A stretch of 5,889 nt of DNA from Candidatus Fibrimonadales bacterium (GTDB lineage Bacteria; Fibrobacterota; Fibrobacteria; Fibrobacterales; Fibrobacteraceae), in the NCBI GenBank assembly GCA_009788135.1, contig WQSA01000143.1:1-5889 (forward strand), written 5' to 3'. Made by a program: the position numbers and the translations under genes. Below, piece by piece: positions 1 through 5,889 of this stretch. The notes beneath the pieces were generated by a model. It had not been told where the DNA came from. It saw nothing but the letters and a program-made list of their open reading frames with translations, and did not search any database. Each line of letters opens with the position of its first letter. Position 1 is the stretch's first letter.

Positions 1-16
1 TACCCCTCACAACACC

Positions 17-99
<83 letters not shown>

Positions 100-101
100 C
101 T

Positions 102-128
102 TAAAAAGTTGAGAGTTAACTCTCAACT
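102..128 (-). terminator. possible minus-strand intrinsic terminator (palindrome plus T tract)
   Basis: A perfect 22-bp palindrome occupies 107-128. Its arms AGTTGAGAG (107-115) and CTCTCAACT (120-128) surround a TTAA loop. Read on the minus strand, the hairpin is followed by five T residues (complement of 107-103) and then AA, the pattern of a Rho-independent terminator. Read on the plus strand it is followed by AGAGAGG rather than a U tract, so it should not stop the tRNA-argG transcript. No minus-strand gene ends nearby. If it works as a terminator, it would stop antisense transcripts running from the murD side. An operator or an RNA leader structure for argG are alternatives. Confidence 0.4.
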
Positions 129-135
129 AGAGAGG
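129..135 (+). promoter_or_regulatory. ribosome binding site of argG
   Basis: AGAGAGG lies five bases upstream of the GTG start at 141 and supports that start. It begins directly after the right arm of the palindrome. Its GAGAG core (130-134) could also pair with CTCTC (120-124), so access to this site might depend on the leader fold. Confidence 0.75.
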
Positions 136-140
136 TAAAT

Positions 141-1388
141 GTGAGTTTAATAAAAAAGTGCGTGCTCGCCTATTCGGGCGGTTTGGATACATCGGTGATA
201 ATTCCCTGGTTAATAGAGAATTACGGATGTGAAGTTGTGGCTTTTGCGGCAGATTTGGGGCAAGGCGATTGCGATGAGGCGGCTCTCAAGAAAAAAGCCG
301 TCGCTAGCGGCGCTTCCAAATGCTATGTGATGGATTTGCGCAAAGAGTTTCTGGAAGACTATGTTTGGCCTACCGTGAGAGCCGGCGCTAAATACGAAGG
401 TACATACCTGTTGGGAACCTCGTTCGCAAGACCCTTGATTGCCAAGTACCAAGTGCTGGTAGCGCAAAAGGAAAAAGCAGACGCAGTTTCGCACGGAGCA
501 ACTGGCAAAGGCAACGACCAAGTACGCTTTGAGTTAACGTATGCGGCTCTGGACCCTCGCCTGCAAGTAATCGCTCCATGGAAAGACCCCAAGTGGAAAA
601 TACGCAGCAGAGAAGAAGCCATAGACTATGCTCAAAAAAGAAAAATTCCGCTTAACGGCATATCAAAAAAGAAAATCTACTCTGAAGACGGAAATTTGTG
701 GCACTTGTCGCACGAAGGCGGAGTTTTGGAATATCCTAACAAAGAGCATAATTACGATATGCTGAAGATCTCCAACACTTTTGAAAAGGCCCCAAATAAA
801 GCAGAATATGTTAAAATAAGCTTTGCAAACGGAACCCCGGTTGCGCTGAACGGCAAAAAAATGGATTCGGTTTCCATGCTAACAGAGCTGAACAAAATCG
901 GAGGCAAACACGCTTGCGGCTTGCTAGACATAGTTGAAAACAGACTTGTCGGCTTAAAAAGCAGAGGAGTTTACGAAACTCCGGGCGGCACGCTTCTGTA
1001 CAAAGCGCACGAGCTTTTGGAGTCTCTTGTGCTAGACAAAACAACTCTTGCAGAAAAGCAAAAACTTGCGCAAACTTATGCGTTTTTAGTATATAACGGC
1101 GAATGGTTCACACCGCTGCGCCAGGCACTGGATGCCTTTGTAAACGAAACTCAAAAAACTGTTACAGGCGATGTAACTCTTAAGCTTTACAAAGGAAACG
1201 CTATCCCAGCCGGCATTCAAAGCCCCTTTAGCCTTTACGATCCGGACTTGGGCGGCTTTAGCGATGTAGATTTTTACGACCAGAAAGATGCCACCGGCTT
1301 TATCCGCTGTTTTGGCCTTCCGCTGAAGACCAGAGGGATGCTGCTTGGCAAAAAAAGTCCAGTTAATTTCGGTAAAACGAGGGTATGA
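141..1388 (+). CDS. argG: argininosuccinate synthase
   Basis: ArgG joins citrulline and aspartate using ATP (released as AMP and PPi) to give argininosuccinate, the penultimate step of arginine synthesis, in the cytoplasm. The 415-residue product is near the usual family length. The N-terminal ATP-pyrophosphatase P-loop AYSGGLDTS is at residues 10-18. The family block GATGKGNDQVRFE is at 119-131, and YSEDGNLWHLSHEGG, ending in the conserved substrate-site region, is at 180-194. The start is GTG at 141 with AGAGAGG upstream. An ATG at 139-141 overlaps it but runs straight into TGA, and the product needs only a few residues before KKCVLAYSGG, so GTG is the only sensible start. The TGA stop (1386-1388) abuts the start of the lipoprotein gene, suggesting co-transcription. 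No other arginine gene is in view. I see no truncation or missing motif. Confidence 0.97.
   Translation: MSLIKKCVLAYSGGLDTSVIIPWLIENYGCEVVAFAADLGQGDCDEAALKKKAVASGASKCYVMDLRKEFLEDYVWPTVRAGAKYEGTYLLGTSFARPLIAKYQVLVAQKEKADAVSHGATGKGNDQVRFELTYAALDPRLQVIAPWKDPKWKIRSREEAIDYAQKRKIPLNGISKKKIYSEDGNLWHLSHEGGVLEYPNKEHNYDMLKISNTFEKAPNKAEYVKISFANGTPVALNGKKMDSVSMLTELNKIGGKHACGLLDIVENRLVGLKSRGVYETPGGTLLYKAHELLESLVLDKTTLAEKQKLAQTYAFLVYNGEWFTPLRQALDAFVNETQKTVTGDVTLKLYKGNAIPAGIQSPFSLYDPDLGGFSDVDFYDQKDATGFIRCFGLPLKTRGMLLGKKSPVNFGKTRV
1379..1383 (+). promoter_or_regulatory. ribosome binding site of the lipoprotein gene, inside the argG 3' end
   Basis: GAGGG lies seven bases before the ATG at 1391 but only one base before the ATG at 1385. 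This spacing selects 1391 as the likelier start. The site is within the last codons of argG, so ribosomes finishing argG would pass over it. Confidence 0.6.
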
Positions 1389-1390
1389 AT

Positions 1391-2662
1391 ATGAAACATT
1401 TATGTGTTTTTGCAACTGTTTTCGCCTTGCTATTTGTAGCATGCGGTACGCACGAAGTGAACAATGAGAAAATAGACGGACCGCAAGGCCCATACTCTGC
1501 CAATGAGCAGCAAAATCCGTCATCTTCATCTGAACAACCGTCATCTTCATCTGAGCAACCTTCTTCTTCATCTGAGCTTTCGTCTTCAAGCGAAGTACCG
1601 GAAAGCTCAAGCTCTTCCGAAACTGAGGTAATCGTTAAGAATTGTCCTGTCAGCGGAAGTGTTCCTGTAAATGGGGAATGCATTTATGCAAAAACCATTA
1701 CCATTACAGAAGATGATATAGAAATACTTTTTGATTCTCAGACAAATATTACATTCGCAGATGGCGCATCTTTGGTGATAGATAGCTATTCCAATCTAAT
1801 AATAGAAGAAGGGGCGCAACTTAAATTTGGAGAAAACTCCAGATTGGAGGTACGTTTTGGCGATTTAAAAATCTCTGGCAAATTAGAAGCCTTAGATGCT
1901 GACAAGCTTTGGGCAGGAGTGAAAATCAACTCTAATGCCGGAACAATAAGCATTGAAGGAGCAGACATATCCGGAGCGAATATTGGAATTGATTTTGGAA
2001 AAAACGGCATATTGAAGAACAGCAAAATCCACGATAATAACTATGGCATAAAGCAGAATATCGCTTTTGCGAATGGAAATTTCAGCGGTAATGAATTCTA
2101 TTCAAACAACTACGATGCAGATATTCGTTTAGATGCTGCCATAACTCTGGGTTCTTCGGAACAGTTTAAAGGAAAAATATATGTTTCCGGTTCGCAATCC
2201 TTTACTAAGGGAATTATATTGCCTAATTTTGTTTATCATATAGATAATACGATTATCCAAGCCGATACGCTGACAATAAATGCCGGTGCTCATTTTTATT
2301 TCACGGAAAATTCTGGAATATCTATTAGAAATTATATAAAAGCCATTGGCACTGCAGATGAACCAATCATTTTTGAACCAACAGATCCTGAAATTTTTTG
2401 GGGTGGTGCCTCTCCAAATAATAATGCAGCATTCCACTTTGCACCCTATGGCGGCGATGAGAGAAACGAGTTTGAATATTTTGAAATATTGCGTCCAAAA
2501 GTCGCATTTTTCAATCAAAGCCAGCTTAATTTAAAATTGTCCAACGGAAAAATTGAAGATTACAGATTTGATAACTTTAAGAGCGATGGCGCAAATATGA
2601 CAGGCAAGCTTGTGCTTGATCCTGAAAACCCTGTTGTAATTACTCCCTACACCGCTCCGTAA
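1391..2662 (+). CDS. Ser/Glu-linker beta-helix lipoprotein, Fibrobacter type
   Basis: A probable exported lipoprotein of 423 residues and unknown function. The N-terminus MKHLCVFATVFALLFVAC is a short lipoprotein signal peptide ending at Cys18. The lipobox (FVAC) is slightly unusual in having Phe at -3. A polar stretch follows, then a Ser-rich linker at about 43-77 made of SSSSE units. A Cys pair (85 and 97) could form a disulfide. From about 100 to 400 the sequence alternates short hydrophobic strands with Gly/Asn turns (for example GTISIEGADISGANIGIDFG), typical of a right-handed parallel beta-helix. Two segments near 136 and 294 resemble each other, as do repeats in surface adhesin-like and polysaccharide-associated beta-helix proteins. 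No catalytic motif is recognised. The ATG at 1385 (overlapping the argG stop as ATGA) is an alternative start adding two residues. The 3' end overlaps murD by 16 bp. The export call is firm; binding, adhesion or enzyme activity cannot be told apart here. Confidence 0.85.
   Translation: MKHLCVFATVFALLFVACGTHEVNNEKIDGPQGPYSANEQQNPSSSSEQPSSSSEQPSSSSELSSSSEVPESSSSSETEVIVKNCPVSGSVPVNGECIYAKTITITEDDIEILFDSQTNITFADGASLVIDSYSNLIIEEGAQLKFGENSRLEVRFGDLKISGKLEALDADKLWAGVKINSNAGTISIEGADISGANIGIDFGKNGILKNSKIHDNNYGIKQNIAFANGNFSGNEFYSNNYDADIRLDAAITLGSSEQFKGKIYVSGSQSFTKGIILPNFVYHIDNTIIQADTLTINAGAHFYFTENSGISIRNYIKAIGTADEPIIFEPTDPEIFWGGASPNNNAAFHFAPYGGDERNEFEYFEILRPKVAFFNQSQLNLKLSNGKIEDYRFDNFKSDGANMTGKLVLDPENPVVITPYTAP
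1517..1579 (+). repeat. three 21-bp tandem repeats encoding PSSSSEQ-type units
   Basis: Three adjacent 21-bp units at 1517-1537, 1538-1558 and 1559-1579 encode PSSSSEQ, PSSSSEQ and PSSSSEL. The first two differ at one base (GAA versus GAG for Glu); the third has more changes. Degenerate Ser/Glu units continue to about 1621. Such in-frame repeats can gain or lose units and so change linker length between strains. Confidence 0.9.
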
Positions 2663-3855
2663 AGTTCGTTGAACTTCTCTCCTCTCTGCTTGTAATTCGC
2701 AAATAAGCCAAACGATGCGCAAGCGGGAGAGAGCAGAATGGCACCGCCATTTTCCATATTTTTCAAGCACCAATCAAAAGCTTGTTGCAGATTTTCAAAA
2801 ATCTGTATATTCTCGTGGCGCAAAACTTTTTGCATTCTCTGCGCTGTGAAACCTATCAAAGCTATTCCTTTGAGCAGCTTGTTTTCAGCAAGAGACTCGG
2901 AAAGCTCGGTGAAATCCGCATTTTTTTCTGAACCGCCAAGTATCATTGCAAACGGTTTATCCATCGCTTTTGCAGCGGCTATTGCAGCTTCTGGGCGCGT
3001 AGAATAAGAATCGTTGTAAAAATCAATGCCATTCTTCGTGCCAATATTTTGCAAGCGATACGGCAAACCCTCGTAGGTTTTCAAAGCGTTTATGCAAGCA
3101 GAAACATCCATGCCGGCGCACTCCAAAGCAAGCGTTGCCGCCGCCATGTTTTGCAATTGATGCTCCCCTTTTACCTTGAATTCCTCTATTGAAACATGGA
3201 GCGTTTCAAATGGCTTTTTTATGCTTCCGCTTTGCTCGGCTATATGCACAGCGCCTTCTGAAGCGGCGTTGTAAATGCAATAATCGTTTCTTTTTTGCCA
3301 GCGAACCAAATTCGCTTTTGCATCCCTGTATTGCTCAACGGTCGGATGCCAGTCCAGATGCTCGCTGGTCACTTGTAGCACAACTCCAATGTGAGGCGAG
3401 ACTCCCAGCGTCATAAGCTGAAATGAACTAAGCTCCAAAACTGCCAGGCGATTTTTGTCTTGCAATAAATCCAGAGCCGGAACGCCAAAATTGCCGCCTA
3501 TAGCGTGCGGTATATTCAAAGCTTTTAGGCAGTGAGAAATCATGGAAACGCAACTGCCTTTGCCAAGCGTGCCTGTTACCCCGATAATTTTATTATGCGG
3601 AAACAGCTCAAAAAAAAGTTCTATCTGGCTTGTCAATACCGCTCCTTTTAACTGAGCAGCGAGAATTTCTTTTTGCAGAGGATAAACTCCTGCTGAGCGA
3701 ATTATTGATTTGCAATCGGCCAGATTGTCAAGATAATTTTCGCCGTTTTTTTGGTCAAAAATACGAATGTCTTTTATGCCGTTATTTTGCAAAAATTTCT
3801 GAGTGCTTTGGCCTTCTACGCCAAAACCTAAAATGCCAACCGGTTCTTTTAGCAT
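2647..3855 (-). CDS. murD: UDP-N-acetylmuramoyl-L-alanine--glutamate ligase, atypical MurD
   Basis: MurD adds glutamate to UDP-MurNAc-L-Ala with ATP in the cytoplasmic stage of peptidoglycan synthesis. The 402-residue product is somewhat shorter than E. coli MurD. The N-terminal Rossmann-like GILGFGVEG is at 8-15. The ATP P-loop GVTGTLGKGS is at 92-101 (Lys99), ELSSFQL is at 141-147, and EHLDWH is at 165-170. The probable carbamylated Lys180 lies in QYRDAKANL, ILGG is at 305-308, and the C-terminal signature LLSPACASFGLFANY is at 374-388. Two sites are unusual: GTLGKGS instead of GTNGKST, and NDSYSTRPE (281-289) instead of the classical NDSKATN, so the Lys of that motif is Tyr284. I chose ATG at 3855, one base after the guaA stop and with GGGAG upstream. 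A TTG at 3870 would add five residues. The gene is probably translated after guaA in one operon. MurD family membership is firm; whether the added residue is D-Glu or L-Glu is open. Confidence 0.93.
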   Translation of the reverse strand: MLKEPVGILGFGVEGQSTQKFLQNNGIKDIRIFDQKNGENYLDNLADCKSIIRSAGVYPLQKEILAAQLKGAVLTSQIELFFELFPHNKIIGVTGTLGKGSCVSMISHCLKALNIPHAIGGNFGVPALDLLQDKNRLAVLELSSFQLMTLGVSPHIGVVLQVTSEHLDWHPTVEQYRDAKANLVRWQKRNDYCIYNAASEGAVHIAEQSGSIKKPFETLHVSIEEFKVKGEHQLQNMAAATLALECAGMDVSACINALKTYEGLPYRLQNIGTKNGIDFYNDSYSTRPEAAIAAAKAMDKPFAMILGGSEKNADFTELSESLAENKLLKGIALIGFTAQRMQKVLRHENIQIFENLQQAFDWCLKNMENGGAILLSPACASFGLFANYKQRGEKFNELYGAV

Positions 3856-3856
3856 A

Positions 3857-5889
3857 TCACTCCCACTCAATTGTGGCAGGCGGTTTATGCGTAATATCGT
3901 AAAACAATGCGCCAGCTCCTGCTTCTTTCAGCTTTGGCCATAGAGCATTTTTAAGCAAATTACGGTCTATCCGCGCAAAGTTTGCAGTCATGGCCTCTGC
4001 GCTATTCACTGGGCGCATAAGAACGCAGAATTTGCCCTCAATTTTAAGCGGCAATAAAACTACAGGCATTTGCCATATCTTGTGGTATAAACCGTTTTCA
4101 TATAGGAATTTAGTGCAAATATCGTCAAAAATTCTCAGCAAGTCAAGAGGCATCTTTTCGCAGTATAATTCCGTCGGTTCAGCATTTGAATTTGATATGC
4201 GACCGATTATCAGAACTACACGGTTGATTTCTGCGGAACGGTTGATTGTATCTGTACTGCGCTTTTCCAATTCTTCCCACGATTCATCGCTTTCTATGAA
4301 TAACGGCTGCGCATAAGTTCTCGCATCGCCCTGAACGCCTACGCTTTTCAAGGGAGATTTGCCATCGCTGCACAGCACTCTAACGCCAAGACCCGGGCCC
4401 GGGAACGGGTGCCGCCACACAAGGTCATGCGGAATGCCAATGCTTTTGCCAAGCGCGCGAACCTCGTCTTTGTACAAATCTGATAACGGTTCCAAGAGCA
4501 TTCCCTTTTTTTCCAATTCCAAAACTCCCTGCACGCGATTGTGATGCGTTTTAATCACATCGGCGTTTTCCGTGCCGCCGCTCTCAATGGTGTCTGGGTA
4601 AATTGTGCCTTGAGCCATAACCCATTCATTTGCATCAAGGGAAAGGCGTTGCATTTCGGAATCTTTTACTTTTAAGAATGTTTCGCCTATTATATTGCGT
4701 TTTTTCTCCGGTTCTATAACTCCCTTCAATGCGCTTAAAAATACTTCGCTCGCATCGCAAATTTGCAAATTGTTCATGCCTTCTTTTTTCAAAAAGCTCA
4801 TCACCTGATTGCTCTCGTTCTGCCTCATCAACCCGTTGTCTATGTGCAAACCCAAAACCCTGTCGCTGCCCAAAACCCTGTTCAAAAGCACAAATGCAAC
4901 AGTGGAATCCACGCCGCCGCTCACAAGCAAAAATACCTTTTTGTTCCCAACTTGCTTCTTTATTTTCTCGCTTATCTGCGGCAAATAGCTCTTAATGTCC
5001 CAAGACTTTTTGCAATCGCATATATTCACAGCGAAATTTTCCAAAACCGTCTCGCCAAATTCGCTATGCGTAACTTCCGGGTGAAACTGTATGCCGTAAA
5101 TCTTTTTTGCGGAGTTTTCCACAGCGGCAAATTTGCAATCGCTGGTGCTGGCAACTGCCTTAAATCCTGCCGGAAGCTCAGAAACATGGTCTCCGTGGCT
5201 CATCCACGCACGGCTTTTTACAGGAATGTCTTTCAGCAGCAAGCTTTCCTTATCTTTAATTTCCAAATTAGCTATGCCGTACTCCTTGACTTCTCCGGGA
5301 ACAACTTTTCCGCCAAGACTGCTCGCTATAAGCTGGTGACCGTAGCAAATTCCGAGTTTTGGAATATCCAATCTTAGAATTTCCTGATTGAACTTCGGCG
5401 CATTTTCCTCATAAACGCTCATAGGGCCGCCGCTGAAAATAATGCCTTTCATTTCTTTCAACTGTTCCGCAGGTGTGTTCGGCGAAAAAATACGGGTAAA
5501 AACACCATGCTTTCTAATACGATTTGCGATTAAATGCGCATATTGCCCGCCAAAATCCAAAACAGCGATGGAATCACGAGCTTCGGGGTTCATTTTTTCA
5601 ATAACCGCCACAACCTGCTCGGCACCCAAATTCTTAAATCCGATTTTTGTTAAAAATTTGCTAAAAAAATTGTTATTTGAAAACTCCAAGCGCTTGATGC
5701 GTATCTTTTCTTTTTCGCACAACTTGATAAAATCGTTCAACGCAAAAAGATGAATGTTTGGAGTGTTATACCATTCGTAAGGCAAAAACTTATTCTTTGG
5801 CATGTGGCCAGTAAACAAAAGAGCTTTGCGAACCATCCAGTTTCCAAAATTCGGGAAAGTCACAACCGCCTGCTTGCCAATGCGCAAAA
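3857..5889 (-). CDS. guaA: MetW (C-terminal part) fused to glutamine-hydrolysing GMP synthetase; 5' end outside window
   Basis: The frame is open to the right edge; residue 1 here is a TTG codon in mid-gene, not a start. Residues 1-98 are the C-terminal half of MetW. From about 99 to 676 it is GMP synthetase, which makes GMP from XMP, ATP and glutamine. The class I amidotransferase domain starts at AVLDFGGQYAHLIANR (about 108-123) and holds the nucleophile Cys181 in GICYGHQL, with His269 and Glu271 in FHPEV. The ATP-pyrophosphatase loop SGGVDS is at 323-328, followed by GTIYPDTIESG (427-437), KTHHNR (446-451) and HPFPGPGLGVRV (493-504). The C-terminus ends in KPPATIEWE. The GuaA part (about 578 residues) is longer than the 525 of E. 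coli. The surplus lies in the dimerisation region and includes KSVGVQGDARTY (514-525), similar to human GMPS. Met99 (codon 5593-5591) could start a separate GuaA, but it lacks a good ribosome binding site and no stop precedes it. Confidence 0.95.
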   Translation of the reverse strand, partial: LRIGKQAVVTFPNFGNWMVRKALLFTGHMPKNKFLPYEWYNTPNIHLFALNDFIKLCEKEKIRIKRLEFSNNNFFSKFLTKIGFKNLGAEQVVAVIEKMNPEARDSIAVLDFGGQYAHLIANRIRKHGVFTRIFSPNTPAEQLKEMKGIIFSGGPMSVYEENAPKFNQEILRLDIPKLGICYGHQLIASSLGGKVVPGEVKEYGIANLEIKDKESLLLKDIPVKSRAWMSHGDHVSELPAGFKAVASTSDCKFAAVENSAKKIYGIQFHPEVTHSEFGETVLENFAVNICDCKKSWDIKSYLPQISEKIKKQVGNKKVFLLVSGGVDSTVAFVLLNRVLGSDRVLGLHIDNGLMRQNESNQVMSFLKKEGMNNLQICDASEVFLSALKGVIEPEKKRNIIGETFLKVKDSEMQRLSLDANEWVMAQGTIYPDTIESGGTENADVIKTHHNRVQGVLELEKKGMLLEPLSDLYKDEVRALGKSIGIPHDLVWRHPFPGPGLGVRVLCSDGKSPLKSVGVQGDARTYAQPLFIESDESWEELEKRSTDTINRSAEINRVVLIIGRISNSNAEPTELYCEKMPLDLLRIFDDICTKFLYENGLYHKIWQMPVVLLPLKIEGKFCVLMRPVNSAEAMTANFARIDRNLLKNALWPKLKEAGAGALFYDITHKPPATIEWE
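3860..3864 (-). promoter_or_regulatory. ribosome binding site of murD, inside the guaA 3' end
   Basis: On the minus strand GGGAG lies four bases upstream of the ATG at 3855 and overlaps the last codons of guaA. It supports the ATG over the TTG at 3870. The spacing is short, which fits reinitiation by ribosomes ending at the guaA TGA (3859-3857). Confidence 0.55.
5594..5889 (-). other. metW: MetW C-terminal domain within the fused reading frame
   Basis: This segment encodes visible residues 1-98 of the fused frame. MetW has a SAM-methyltransferase fold and supports MetX (homoserine O-acyltransferase) in methionine synthesis. The match rests on VTFPNFGNW (9-17), GHMP (27-30), LPYEWYNTPNIH (35-46) and a following DF (52-53), which line up with the conserved MetW pattern of a FPNFGHW motif, a GRMP motif and a PYxWYNTPNIH motif. 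It ends in GAEQVVAVIEK, equivalent to the normal MetW C-terminus. The SAM-binding half (DLGCGxG motif) would lie beyond the right edge and cannot be checked. I see no stop or frame change between this segment and the GuaA part. Confidence 0.85.

Noticed and set aside
1086..1683. Minus-strand open frames with Asp/Glu/Lys/Met-rich repeats
   Set aside because: The repetitive sequences are the reverse complement of the Ser/Glu linker repeats of the lipoprotein and the end of argG, with no start signal or domain of their own.
2662..2676. Inverted repeat AAGTTC/GAACTT next to the converging stops as a bidirectional terminator
   Set aside because: The stem is only 6 bp, has few G-C pairs and no T tract follows on either strand.
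3856..3870. TTG at 3870 as the murD start
   Set aside because: The ATG at 3855 has a ribosome binding site and gives the normal short MurD N-terminus; the TTG would only add five unconserved residues overlapping guaA.
4392..4403. Perfect GC-rich palindrome CCCGGGCCCGGG
   Set aside because: It encodes part of the conserved HPFPGPGLG motif of GuaA, and the codons for Pro-Gly-Pro-Gly explain it. No sign of a regulatory site.
4763..5377. A 204-codon open frame on the plus strand inside guaA
   Set aside because: It is antisense to the conserved GuaA amidotransferase and ATP-pyrophosphatase domains, and its product has no recognisable motif. It is a shadow of the real gene.

Overview
The window most likely comes from a member of the Fibrobacterota (Fibrobacter or a close relative). 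The strongest clue is the lipoprotein at 1391-2662. Its lipidated cysteine is followed by a linker of repeated Ser-Ser-Ser-Ser-Glu units, a style well known from Fibrobacter surface lipoproteins. The lineage is inferred from this one family trait plus moderately AT-rich, tightly packed genes; no rRNA or other phylogenetic marker is present.

Layout, left to right. A tRNA-Leu(UAA) lies at 17-99, followed by a short leader with a perfect palindrome (107-128). Next is argG (argininosuccinate synthase, 141-1388), which starts with GTG. A Ser/Glu-linker beta-helix lipoprotein (1391-2662) follows, its start next to the argG stop. Convergent to these on the minus strand are murD (2647-3855) and, upstream of it, guaA (3857 to the right edge). 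The lipoprotein and murD overlap tail to tail by 16 bp, and the guaA stop and murD start are one base apart. Almost every base is coding. The only gaps are 1-16 and 100-140, so no gene-free stretch approaches 300 bases.

The most unusual feature is the minus-strand reading frame entering from the right edge. Its first 98 visible residues are the C-terminal half of MetW, the methionine-biosynthesis methyltransferase-like protein that works with MetX. The frame continues without a stop into a complete GMP synthetase, so it reads as a MetW-GuaA fusion. The GuaA part has an enlarged C-terminal dimerisation region resembling the eukaryotic (human GMPS) form more than the E. coli form. The murD product is also atypical, with a GTLGKGS P-loop and a DSYSTRPE motif where classical MurD has DSKATN.

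The genes serve arginine synthesis, GMP synthesis, peptidoglycan precursor synthesis and the cell surface, with a methionine-pathway domain attached. They form two convergent units: tRNA-argG-lipoprotein on plus and metW/guaA-murD on minus. I see no mobile element, CRISPR array, integrase or defence gene. I do not see a completely new system; the fusion and the two atypical enzymes are what deserve checking.
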